The translations under genes were made by a program, and so were the position numbers. A model generated the notes under the pieces. That model did not search any database and had not been told where the DNA came from. It saw only the letters and a program-made list of their open reading frames with translations. A DNA stretch of 64,000 nucleotides from Amphibalanus amphitrite (taxonomy: Eukaryota > Arthropoda > Thecostraca > Balanomorpha > Balanidae), in the NCBI RefSeq assembly GCF_019059575.1, contig NW_024881840.1:124001-188000 (forward strand), given 5' to 3'. Below are positions 1 through 10,459 of this stretch, piece by piece (the stretch's first letter is position 1; each line of letters begins with the position of its first letter).

Positions 1-14
1 TCAGTCAGTCAGTC

Positions 15-45
<31 letters not shown>

Positions 46-46
46 T
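1..46. repeat. (TCAG)n microsatellite
   Basis: A tetranucleotide TCAG tract opens the window. About 38 bases are uninterrupted and then a single change (TCCG) appears. It runs off the left edge, so its full length is unknown. Confidence 0.95.
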
Positions 47-301
47 AGCCATTCATTCATTCTTTCATATATTCATACACTTTTTCCTCATTAATTTTGG
101 GTACAGATTTTCAGGTCAGAAATAGCTGGAGGGATTACTTGCACGTTTTTAGATATGATGACCGTACTATTTTTCAAACGTGTTCACGATGCATGTCATC
201 GTCATTGTTGTATGTTTCTTGACAACGACCTCGATGCGAAGGTCGAAAATTCGAAACGAAAACAATAAACGACTAGTAGCCGAAAAACGTACCTACCTTG
301 A

Positions 302-1261
302 ATTGAACCACGGCAATCGCTCCGAGCTCAGTTTTTAAGCTAGATCCAATTTCTTTGCATGAAAGGACTCAGAATTGACTGCGCTATCAAACTGCTATCT
401 CGGATTTTCAAAATTTTGAAAATTTCGAAAATTTGATATGATAATATTCAAAATTTATATTTTTATATTTTTTCAAAAAGTTTTTGACTTTTCGAAAAAA
501 ACTGGAATATATGAGACAGAACGCATGCTTATGACTAACTCTAGCAAGTTTTAGCTAAATATCTTCAAAAATGGCCAAGTTATACGCATTATTGCAAAAA
601 ATTCACAATTATTAATTTTTCAAATCAATTTTTTCAGTACGTATTTGACATTGCACACCAATATAAATAGCACCGTCGTGTTCCTGAGCTCAAACTGCAT
701 CCAATAGACATCTTTTTTATTGAAAATTTTTAACTTTAAAATTTGACCTTTTTTGACCTGAAAGTGACCTGACCTAAGCTAAATTCGACTCAAAATGACC
801 TCGAATGACACAGACGACATCAAATTCGAAACATATGGCCTAAATGGACCATAAAACATGTGTCACGTGACCGACGCATGATATAATATTTCCGTGACCT
901 GTGATGACCTGACCCTGACCTGAAAATCAAAGTACAAGTTTGGTACCCTCAAGGTATCTAGAGCATCTGTTCCCGAGTGTGGGAACAAAAAACGAGCCTG
1001 ATCTGACCTGTAAGACGGCGGCCAGAGCCCAAAATGTGAACAAGCCAAAATGCTAATAATTTTTACTTTGACCTGACCTGTGACGTCATCGGTGACCTCG
1101 AGGTCAATGAAATTAGGTTTCGTTCGACAGTTTTTCCGGGGCTATCAGACGCCGTTTGAATTTTGACGATCGGCCCAGTAGTTTCGGAGTTAGGAGGGGG
1201 GCTATGGAGAGCCCCCCCAGTAGGGCGTGTTAAACGCAGACCCCAGTGGGGCGCGGGTTAA
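302..1261 (-). mobile_element. TTAA-tipped non-autonomous element, one end lost (copy of 17379-18558)
   Basis: Read on the minus strand, this stretch follows the element at 17379-18558 almost base for base, from the TTAA at 1258-1261 inward to about 302. The tip reads as the inverse of GGGGCGCGGGTTAA. A G-run/C-run hairpin (about 1195-1218) with CTATGGAGAG at its centre lies just inside it. The interior carries many AGGTCA/TGACCT hexamers. No open reading frame resembles a transposase. Homology stops near 302 and the far TTAA end is absent, so this copy is truncated. The 47-301 stretch to its left shows nothing I recognise. Confidence 0.75.
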
Positions 1262-1738
1262 AAAGCCGAGATATAAAAGTTCTGAAGACTTCCTGCAAAT
1301 TACAGTCCCTGAATAAAGTTCTCTAGCGCTGAAGGCTTTGCGAAGTTGCGACAATTTTGGATCGTGCACAGGCTCACTTATGACGTTATAGACTCATAGG
1401 TCAGTCACCTTATCCTAACCTGAACCTAATGACATCTGATGTCACAAGCTTTGGCTGAACTCTAATTATACGTCTTTGAATTTGAATGTCATACGACTTT
1501 ATATGTAATACGACTTTGAATATCATCCAGCTTTCAGCTTTACATCGCTATAAAGAAACGAAATAAATATATTTTGGACACTGGAAATTGACCGTCGACT
1601 GATTTGATCATATAGGCATGAGCCCATCCATTCGGCATCGGCACAGCAACATCTTTAAAGCGATCAACTGCCTACGTGTAGAGCAGAACGCATACAAAAT
1701 TCACACTTTACATGAGCATTGAGCAGGCCACGGTCCGC
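1262..1738. other. non-coding stretch, probably LINE 3' flank
   Basis: No gene is visible. It lies directly downstream (minus strand) of the LINE stop codon at 1739 and may include that element's 3' untranslated region. I could not place the LINE's 3' end. Confidence 0.3.
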
Positions 1739-4700
1739 TCAAATCCTGGACCTGCTGTTGAGAGTCGGACACGCACACGCTCCGGGACAGCACAGGGAAG
1801 AGGACCGCGAGCGTGTCAGGCGCAGCTCCTCTCGACAGCCGTCCGCAGGGGTCAGTGGTGGTGGGTGGTCCGGTGGGTCAGCCACTGAGTCCAGCGGCGG
1901 CCCCGCAGCAGACTCGTCATCCGGTGCCTCGATTGACGGAGTGCTCATGCTCGGGGTCAGCCTGGACGATGGCGTCGGTGACGGTCCCGGTCTGTTGGCC
2001 GCTGCTGGTTTTGCTGTGGCCAGCACGGAGGCAGCGTTGCCCCTTGCCACAGCGATTGAAACCCTTTGTGCCAGCCAGACTGTTTCTCGTTTGTCCCCGG
2101 TGCGGCACGTCAGCCGACGGCCAAGCTCCTTCATGAGACCTGTGGCCGCCGGACCCAGGACACCAGAAGTCTCAACCGCAAAAGGAATGAACACATATCT
2201 CTCACGGAGAGCGGCATAGCGGGCGCGCTTGCGTTCTTCTGCACAGCGGGCGGCGCTGCCGGGATTTAAGGCAGAGCTGATGACGGCAGTTGCTGAGAAG
2301 GTGTCACAGCAGGTGGCGTCCCATATAAGGCTCATTCCTCGGCTGAAAGGGAAGAGCGTTATCAATAGACAATAGACAATAGACAGTTTATTCAGGACAT
2401 TCCACTGGAACATGTGGCTATTACTGCCCGTCGTCAGTAAAACAGGTGATGATAAAATACAATAAAAGATGAAAGGGGAACACATACAGAGACACTCATG
2501 ATGACTAGTTGCTAGTGTTCTGCTCCTCGAGCAGATGCCTGCGTAGACGTTGTCCGAACGCCCCCGGGGGCAGTCGGGGCAAGTCCGATGGCAGTGAGTT
2601 GAGGGCAGCCGGCGCTCGGCAGGTGAACCGGCGTTTGCCCATCTCTGTACGGGATCGCGGCACGTGCAGGAGTGTGTCCTGCCGCGTGCTGACAGCAGCG
2701 TCCCGGCCGCGCGCCTCCGCCACGGTGGCCAGACTACCCGCTAGCAACTCCGGCTCGGCGTGACACCGCACTTTGTGCAGCAGGCACAGGGAGTGGTAGG
2801 GACAGGGAGTATCCCGTCAGGACGTCGACCGTCACCTCTGTCGAGGCCGGTGGGCTCCAAAACACTCTCGAGCCCTGTACTGCTGAGTGCCCGCCGCAGC
2901 ACGTCATTGAGGTTAGCGTGACGCGCGTGGCGGCCAGCACTCTTGGTACAGGAGAGACCGTGGTGGCCCAGTCGGTCAACGGGGCGATGGCAGAGCTGAC
3001 AGTTATGCGGTTCACATACCGACGCCCCGAGTCGCAGCGCCACTGCTACCCGCACAGTTTCATCATCCAGATGGAGTCCCACACTGGTGACGGGGAGTGC
3101 TTGCACCCAAGCGGCAGTGTGGGGCTCTGCAGCAGCCAGAAGACGCGCCCGGGCCACCTGGTTTGCTCCGTCCAGCAGACGCTTCTGAGACATCTTACAG
3201 AACGTCTCATCCCAAGCACGCTGTTTGCACTCTTCTGACTGGGGCACCTGACGAGCGGCTTCACCGAGCTTGGCGACAATATCGGCCCTGGCACGCTGGA
3301 GTGCTTGGGTCGGCTGGCGAGGCTCGGTGGCATGGAGAATCTCTTGCGTCAGTGGCAGACAAGCGTGGAGGGATGCCATGTGACACGGCAAGGCCAATGC
3401 CATCACCGACCGGACTCCAAGTCCTCCAAAACGCAGTGGTAGGGAAGCCTGCTCCCACGCTTCATCATTGATGGTGACGTTGGTGACGGTGGCGAGGGTC
3501 TCCCGCACCGTCTTGTCGACATTCAGCAGCGGCCCCGGCTCACGATACAGCGGCGCCGACCGCAGAAGGTAGGTTAGCCGGGGGGCTGCCGTGTAGTGTG
3601 CCAAAAGGAATAGACCGGAGTGAGCGTCAAGGTTGCTGATCCGGGCACACATCCGGTCTATGACGGCCGCAGCCCTGGTGGTGGCGACAGGCAGCGCAGC
3701 GTCGGTCAAGGGAGATCCTAGGAGGGAGAGATCGCTTGCTAGAGTCTCCTTCAGTCCTGGGAGGGTACCTCGTAGCGACTCCAAAAGTGATGGTAGCGGC
3801 GTTGGACCGGCAAATGCGACCTCGCACTTGTTGGCGTTCAGTTGCAGACCGATTGTAGGCAGGGCTGTCGCCAGGACTGCTAAGTCGGCGGCGACTAGGT
3901 CAGCCGGACCTCCGATGGTCCCATCGTCGAGGTACCACACATTTAGTGGTGACTGCATTCTTCTGATGATCGGGTCTAGAGCCAGCGCGAAAGCCGCCGG
4001 GCCGAGTGGGTCACCCTGCTGCACACCGCTGCACGAGGAAATGGTCTGATCACCGATGCAGAGAGGTGTGGGCTCGCTGTATGCGCACCACAGGAGAGGA
4101 TACGCCATGGGCACACGCGTCTTCACTTGCTCCAAAAAGGTGTCGCGTCTCACGGTGTTGAAGGCGTTTCGGACGTCCACCTTGACCAGCAAGTATGGGG
4201 CGTGGGCTTCTGCAGCTGCCGCCAGAAACTCTCGCGTGGCGTGTACGGCGGCCTCGCAGCCCTGCGGTGTGCCGACTCCCAGCTGCACGGGACGTAGCTC
4301 CTCTCCCACTGCAGCAGCGACTTGACGTGCGGCGATGCGGCCGGCAAGGCGGCGGTAGATGCTTCCCACCGCGATCGGCCGCAGACCGCCATCACTCTTC
4401 CGAATCGCGCATAGAGACGCGCCGAACAGCGCTCGCCGTGCACAATCCGGTACTGCCCCTTGTAGGAGTAGGTTGGTGAGACGGACAAGACAGCGAATGA
4501 GACGGCGTCCGCTCTCAGCGGCCTCCTTCGAGATCAACTGCTGCAAATGTAGGGCACGAATGCCGTCTAGACCGGCTGTTGATCCTGGCCGCATGCTGGT
4601 GATGGCCGCCTCAACGTCGGTTTCGGAGACGATGATCGGGGCAGGGTCAGTGTTTGAAGGTGGTGGTGGTAGTAGTTGGTCGTCGGGGGCCGGTGGGTGT

Positions 4701-5437
4701 TTCGCACGCAGTGAGGTCACTATTTCGTCATCAGCTGTCGCCAACTTTTCGTCAGTGGTCAGTGTTTGTAGCGCTGCCCTGATGTCGCCATCTGCCAGCT
4801 TGCCTGCAATTCGGCGGGCCAGCGCTTCATCTCTGGTGGCTTCAGTTGCAGAGCCTGCTCGTGGCATCCGTCCCCGGTGGTTGGTAGTGTCGGTTGCTTT
4901 GTCCGTCACAGTCGCCGGCGTCTCGCCGGAGATCTGACGCCGGATACTGGACGCCGCTGTGCATTTACTGCCGGGGGCCGGGGCTTGCAGCTTGCAGTGT
5001 GCAAAGGTCAACAGTTCCCACCACCGGTCAGCCGAGTCGGACTGTAGGGCTCCGTCCATCGCCTCAGCCAGGGCATCCGCAACCAGTGGTCGAATAGCCT
5101 TGGGCAACCGGGACACAATGCGCCCCTTTCTTCTCATCTTGGCAAGGGCCTCTGGGAAATTGCCTGCTGCTGGACTGGTTGGCGAGGAGCTCGGTTGTGT
5201 GTGGAATCCGTGACCTAAACAGTCCCGACAGTGCCAAACGCCCCCCTCGGCTTGAAGCTCACGTGCTTTCTTGGCCGGCACCCTTACACAGAGCGCATGC
5301 CAGCGGCGTTTACAGGAGTCGCAAGTAATGGTGGTCCTTTGAGTGCTGCGACTGGGACAGCTAGCACAGACCTGTTCTTCCATTATTTTCGGTGCTTGTT
5401 TTATCTGCTTTTCATATGATGTTTTGAATTGCAGCAC
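1739..5437 (-). pseudogene. non-LTR retrotransposon ORF: PHD finger, reverse transcriptase, restriction-like endonuclease (split)
   Basis: The frame opens at 5437. Residues 24-73 form a clean PHD-type C4HC3 finger: C24, C27, C39, C42, H47, C50, C70, C73. A reverse transcriptase follows, with a GLDGI motif, GVQQGDPLGP and the catalytic YLDD at about 502-505. A Cys/His cluster (C-x2-C, HH, C) sits near residue 810 and is followed by the RPD of a restriction-like endonuclease. The frame is then broken by a 450-bp insertion (2360-2809). It resumes at 2359 with the remaining endonuclease motifs (WDATC..DTF) and ends at 1739. With one copy of the 4-bp GATA duplication removed, the two parts are in frame and total about 1,082 codons. 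The domain order is that of single-ORF LINEs of the R2/R4/NeSL kind. A PHD finger at the N-terminus is not typical of the best-known members, so the clade is left open. The host copy is inactive because of the insertion. Confidence 0.88.
2360..2809 (-). mobile_element. 5'-truncated CR1/L2-like LINE inserted in the endonuclease LINE
   Basis: An 88-residue frame (2771-2505, minus) has the typical C-terminal end of CR1/L2/Jockey-type ORF2, including VPRSRTEMGKRRF and NSLPSDL motifs. A short 3' UTR follows and ends in tandem CTATTGT repeats at about 2363-2384, the kind of tail these LINEs use in place of poly(A). The insert is flanked on both sides by TATC (plus strand; GATA on the coding strand), at 2360-2363 and 2810-2813. 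Its length of 450 bp is a multiple of three. Only the last part of ORF2 is present, as usual for incomplete reverse transcription. Confidence 0.8.
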
Positions 5438-6019
5438 CGGACCTAGTACAAAACTGCTTCTGCATTTACGTTAAAAATCTTGAAAATGGGGCATCGTCAA
5501 GTTCAATCGCTCAACGTTTATCAATAACCTCCGGTATGCGACGATCTAGGGGAATAACGTCACGTTCTTGTTCGCAAGAAAATTGTGCATCCCTTGGTCG
5601 GGCAAATGTTCGACAAAATTGCACAAAATGACCATATTTCAAGCAAATAGATTATTCTAGGCTCCGTACTTACGAGGGTTCATGCTGCGGCCCCTGGGAG
5701 AAAATACTTCAAATATTTATTTTATAAAAAAAATTGCAGCTGATGATCTTCGTCTTCATTATTGAATAACGAGCTTAAATCCGCGCCAATGACCGTCTCA
5801 ACCCATCGCAATTGTCGAAGAGAAGAAATTTGAAGCTTGTGAGTTATCCTTAATATTTAAGACAGGCTTCGGCCGGCGAATGAGTTCAAATAGCGAAGAA
5901 TATCTATGAGTGGCAAAACTTGGGTATAAAAAGCGTAAAATACCAATGATAAAATCGGATCAAGTAAGGAGATGTTACCTCGCCGATGACGTCACGCCGA
6001 TATTTCATTTCACATGTGC
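5438..6019. other. unclassified stretch upstream of the LINE
   Basis: No convincing ORF, repeat or RNA gene is seen. It may contain the LINE 5' untranslated region, but no boundary is visible. Confidence 0.3.
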
Positions 6020-6859
6020 TTAACCCGGCAGTTGCTGGGGTATTTCGCCACCCACCGTTTGCTGGGGGGGGGCGTTAAACGCCCCCAGCCGATAACTCGA
6101 GAACCAATAGGCGCAGCGAAACGCACGAGGCGGCAAACGAAAGAACGCGACGAGACGGTTCAGATGAGTACTTTAAAGTTTAATTTTGAGGTCACAGGTC
6201 GGGTCAAGGTCAGGTCAAACACCTGAAATCGGGCTTTCAGTAGCATGGACTTCAGGACTTCGCAATGGGCGCCTCTCGTCATAAACTCTGTCAAAACGGT
6301 GCACAATCCATCATATAAGGCCTACAAGAGTGTCAGCTCCATGTAGGGGTCAGTCAAGCATAGGTCAGGGTCAAGGTCAGGTCAACCGGGTAGGCACATA
6401 TCCCCGAAAATCAAAACTGATATTCGCAGCCCGTGACACATGTTTTATGGGTAATTTGGGGCGTAGAACACGATGGTGACATTCATTTTATCATATGTGT
6501 ACGTGTTTGGCTCAAAAAGTTCAATTTAAGAAATGCATGTATCATGGTTGTGAAGTAGTCACAAGAAATTGCCAAGATTCAGTTCAAGATTTTGGAAAAT
6601 GCGGAACGATAATCAATAATCGAAGATAGCCATTTGATTGCTCATGGTATTGGCAGTCTAATGGCGTTTACTGCATGTCTGTATGTCTGTTCTGTGATTT
6701 TATATAATTTTTTTGAAACTTTGTCAAAATAAACTTCAATCAATTCCCTACAGGTACCCAAAATTTGGCGCGCCTGCGGCGCGCCGTTTTTATGCTATGG
6801 CCCGGCGAAAAAAGTGGGGGCGTTTAACGCCCCCCCCCCCCCAGCAACTCGCGGGTTAA
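6020..6859. mobile_element. TTAA-tipped non-autonomous element, 840 bp, complete
   Basis: The element is flanked by TTAA at 6020-6023 and 6856-6859. Its left end reads TTAACCCGGCAGTTGCTGGG and the inverse of the right end reads TTAACCCGCGAGTTGCTGGG. Just inside each tip is a hairpin with 9-bp arms and a 1-base loop: GGGGGCGTT/AACGCCCCC at 6068-6086 and again at 6816-6834. The interior has clusters such as 6191-6222 with repeated GGTCA. No transposase frame is present. TTAA flanks with a CCC-starting terminal repeat are what piggyBac-type transposases leave. The source transposase is not in the window, so the superfamily is inferred. Confidence 0.85.
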
Positions 6860-7336
6860 TGGAAAACAATGTAATGTGTGCGTTCTCATACTGATTGCTA
6901 ATCCCTCGTTTGTGTGGCAACAGGAAAGCCCAACCAACAAAGATCGAGGGATTTTTTGGCATTAATATGAACGCGAAGCACTTTTCGGCTCAATGAACTG
7001 ACAATTAATAATAGATCTAGTCTCATCATTAGAATGGGTGGTTTGTCACGTTTTAGCAGCTCTGTGGTCCAAGTCCTTAGAACTGGCATGGAAACGTAAA
7101 AACAGCTCCATCGCTGACTCAGTGTTTGGGCTGAAATTATCAACTTCGTTGGTCTTCGCTCGTTGAGGGAAGTCCAGAAGCGTTCCGTTTTCTGAAGCGC
7201 AGAGAAATAAGCAAGGCTTCGATCCACGCCCATCTTCAGTAGAGATGTGACTTTGAATGTTATCCTATAAATGTATTTATCCACCAACTCGCTCCCGAGG
7301 GAAGACTGCCACGTGTTTTGCCGGACCCTGCCACCC
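6860..7336. other. stretch with an unrecognised 129-codon ORF
   Basis: A minus-strand frame (7287-6898) of 129 codons shows no domain I recognise and has base composition like its surroundings, so it is probably chance. At 7316-7330 the stretch ends with TTTTGCCGGACCCTG, the same 15 bases as the right tip of the mariner element at 49205-50200. Confidence 0.3.
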
Positions 7337-8035
7337 TTAAGGGTGGAGGGGGCTTTTGCCCCCCCCCCCCCAAAGATCTCGGATAGCTACCAACTGATTT
7401 TTATGTACAATTCAAATGGTGCTAGATAGCCCCATCGAGGAACTTTACCTTGTGACCCAATTTCATTGTCCTATGTATGTGCAACCAATGACGTCACAGG
7501 ACAGGTCAAAGTTTGCATTTCTGACCGTTTGCAGGCTTTCTAAGAAATGTGTAAGGCATGTTCATCGAGTAAAGGCTTCGAGTAAAAGGCATGTTATCGA
7601 AAATCAACGAAAGATAAATGTTTTTCTAACACATATTTTGCTAAATGAGGTCACCGATAATCAGGTCAGGGCATAGACATAAGTTTACTAAGGGTCACTA
7701 GGTATATGAATCCAACTATAGGGTCGTAAGATATTTGTTTTAATGTTTTATGGTCAGTTTTGCACTTCAAATTCGATGGAATGAGTTAGAAGACCATTAG
7801 GGCCAGCTTATTTTTCGTTCTGGTGAAGGTCAGGTCAAGGTCAGAATAAACTGGTTCAATTCTTAATTTGTTATTTTTGCATGAAAAGGGTATAAAATCG
7901 ATGCAACTCGTCACGGGGAATCCAAGGTGGCCTTAGTTTTGCGCTACTGTGGTCTACAACGGCTGAGGATGAAGTTGAACATTTGACGTCAACTCTGAAT
8001 AATTCTTTCGCCATAACTTTGCCGAAAGTTTAGTT
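7337..8035. other. solitary TTAA tip with G/C hairpin and AGGTCA-rich interior
   Basis: TTAA at 7337-7340 lies in the palindrome CCACCCTTAAGGGTGG and is followed by a GGGGGC..GCCCCC hairpin (7347-7371). The sequence after it contains AGGTCA hexamers (for example near 7826-7842). This matches the build of the TTAA family, but I find no partner end, so it is probably a fragment. Confidence 0.45.
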
Positions 8036-8057
8036 AGGATCGATCGATCGATCGATC
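8036..8057. repeat. (GATC)n microsatellite
   Basis: About five consecutive GATC units, self-complementary by nature. Confidence 0.9.
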
Positions 8058-8169
8058 TGAAAATTAGTATTTACATTTTTCATTGGATGACTTGATGACT
8101 TGGATGACTTGGGGTTTTGTAACATATAGGTACTCAGGAATTTGTTTTCAAAAGTTTAAAGCTTTTTGG

Positions 8170-9405
8170 CAGGGGCTCCGCCACGGTTTTGGGATTGGGG
8201 GGGGGGGGTCCGACCGAAAACACAAAACCTCGCTGGCGGATCCAGGGTGGGCATTTTGGGCGAATTCATCCTCCCCCCTGCAGCTCCCGAAGATGATGAA
8301 AAATTGCCGCTTTTTCTAGAGCTCAAAGAAAACTTAATAATTTTATCGGGATAATTTTGCTTTGAGCCGAAAAACCAAGGCTCAATTTGCACAAGAAATC
8401 GAAAACCGAGAAGCGGAGCCCATTGACACCGACATGGCGGCCTTTCAAATCAACGTTTTTGAGCAACGGAGGCCGCTGTTGCGCGCTCCATGGGCGGTGT
8501 TAGCCATCAGACAGCGCATTAGGCTCTCAGTGACTGGCATGCGCTTCAGCTTGGAAACTCAGGGACCTTCATAGGCGCTCAGATATATATGTAGGCTCTT
8601 AGGCCAGTGCCGGGTCCTCCAAGGCCGTAGTTAAAGGAAAGCGCAGGGCTTTAGGAGTCGTTGAAGGGATTTGAAAGCCCTACCCTCATACAATAGCAGT
8701 ATGGAGTCCTTCATGACATTCAGTCTCTGTGATCAGAGAGTGACCTACCTCGACATGAAAATGGATATCAAGAATCAAAGGTCAGGTTATGCAGGGGATC
8801 CTGTAAGAGTTGTGATTTGTAGACGTATCTCTACCAACCTGCATTCAGAGTCCTGTGCAGATTATTGCAGATTACCTCAGAATGGTGTGAGGCTGCTTAG
8901 ACTAGTACGGTGCTTGAAAGACCGGCTTAACCCCCTTCCCCCAACACTATCGGTTGACCTCACATGGAAAAAGGATTCTCAGATCGCTTTGAAGCTCTTT
9001 AGGGGCGGGTATTGTGTCTAGGTGTCCTGCAAACTGGACCTCTCTCACGAAATTATAGCCGAATTCTAGCATGCTGAGCTAATCCTATAGCAGTCTTAAA
9101 CGCATTCATTTTAATAACAAAATGGCAGAATAATGACACTCCCGTACCTACTAGGTCGGCGAGAGTTGAGCGCTTCGTGTGTCACATTTTTAGGGATCTG
9201 TACATTTCTAGATCTTAAATTCCTTAGCTTTGCGACTGTCAACACTGCACATTCTAAATTATTCAACACATTCTGTGAACGATTTAGTCATTCTTACCCG
9301 AAAACAAGCTTATAGGTATGCGGAATATTGGGGGGTACTGTACCCCCCAGGTAAATTATTGAGGGGGTCCGGACCCCCGCGTACCCCCCTGTGGCGGAGC
9401 CCCTG
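8170..9405. mobile_element. hAT-type non-autonomous transposon, 1.24 kb
   Basis: Perfect 15-bp terminal inverted repeats, CAGGGGCTCCGCCAC at 8170-8184 and its complement at 9391-9405, are bounded on both sides by the 8-bp direct repeat CTTTTTGG (8162-8169 and 9406-9413). An 8-bp duplication with CAG-starting ends is the hallmark of hAT elements. The interior has no transposase frame. Near the right end are two perfect G/C hairpins, at 9330-9348 (9-bp arms, 1-base loop) and 9363-9378 (16-bp palindrome). Confidence 0.88.
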
Positions 9406-9532
9406 CTTTTTGGTAAGTTCAAGGACCAAGGTATTATATGAAAAATTATATTTTTGATTTTTTGGGATCAAATCCCAAATTTTCCCAAATCTGATAGAGT
9501 TGTTTTGTAGTCCAGTTGATTCTACACATTTT

Positions 9533-10410
9533 TTAACCCTCGGCGGCACAGGGGGTTGATGCAACCCCCCTAAGGTTTTTCGCGAATAACTCGCGTAAAA
9601 ATCGGCCGATCGCAAAGAAACTTTCAGTATCTTCGCATTGATCAATTTTACACCTACCCTGAAAATTTAATGACACTGACCCAAATGACCTTTGACCTGT
9701 AACCTCTTTTCCGAGACCATGTTTGGCCGGAATCGCGATTCGGCGTATGACGGCTTGCATTAGCCGCGCGCTTGCAAGATTTTCGTGGTTTCAAACGTTC
9801 AAACATGTGAGTTGATGTTGCTCTCATGCATTAGGGTGGGTCTCAAGGTCACCTGAAGGTCAGGTCAGGTCATTGACATTTGGTGACCTCGGCTCACTTT
9901 TTCGAGTTTTACATGTTTTGTAGGCTAGTTTTTGGAGCTGAATTAGAATTTAGCAACCATATGAACATTTACGAAGTAGTTTTGAGTCCTTCGTAACATG
10001 TTACGAAGCTGTCAGAGGCGGTTGCCACCTACTACGAATACCCTTACCTACTGGTTGACCCGACCTGACCTGACCCGACCTGGTCTAAATGCTTAAAGAC
10101 ATTATCTCTGACCAAAATAACACGATATTCGTGATCAGCACCCCGGAAAACCACATAGCAGCCACACTTTACGACTTTCTAACAGGTCCCGATTTTCCCG
10201 GTTTTCGGGTTATTGACCTGACCTGGAAGGTCACCCGATGACCTAGGATCTTATATTTGGGTGTCATCGGCTTCCTCTCGTGACGGGCAACCCGCTCGTT
10301 TTTCGGCGAAGCTCTAGCTCGATCAGGGGCCAAACGCGAGGGAGGGTCGTATCAACCCCCCCCCTTGTGCCGTCGAAGGACGCAAAATGGCCTGTGCCGG
10401 CGAGGGTTAA
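9533..10410. mobile_element. TTAA-tipped non-autonomous element, 878 bp, complete
   Basis: TTAA lies at 9533-9536 and 10407-10410. The left tip TTAACCCTCGGCGGCACAGG and the inverse of the right tip TTAACCCTCGCCGGCACAGG agree at 19 of 20 positions. The left subterminal hairpin is GGGGGTTG-ATG-CAACCCCC (9551-9569). The right one (about 10330-10354) is a looser GGGT..ACCC form of the same core. AGGTCA runs occur at 9845-9872. No ORF of note. Confidence 0.85.
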
Positions 10411-10459
10411 AAAAATGACATGACTCTGAACGTTTGCACGAAACTGCCCCAGGTATGGG

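Noticed and set aside
2741..2814. C-terminal tail of the LINE ORF as an authentic protein end
   Set aside because: The last ~20 residues of the uninterrupted frame are encoded by the inserted CR1/L2-like fragment, not by the endonuclease LINE.
6898..7287. 129-codon minus-strand ORF as a gene
   Set aside because: No recognisable motif, no splice sites, and flanked by transposon tips; kept only as a note.
9330..9378. Rho-independent terminators at G/C hairpins
   Set aside because: They lack a following T-run, lie in transposons, and this is eukaryotic DNA.
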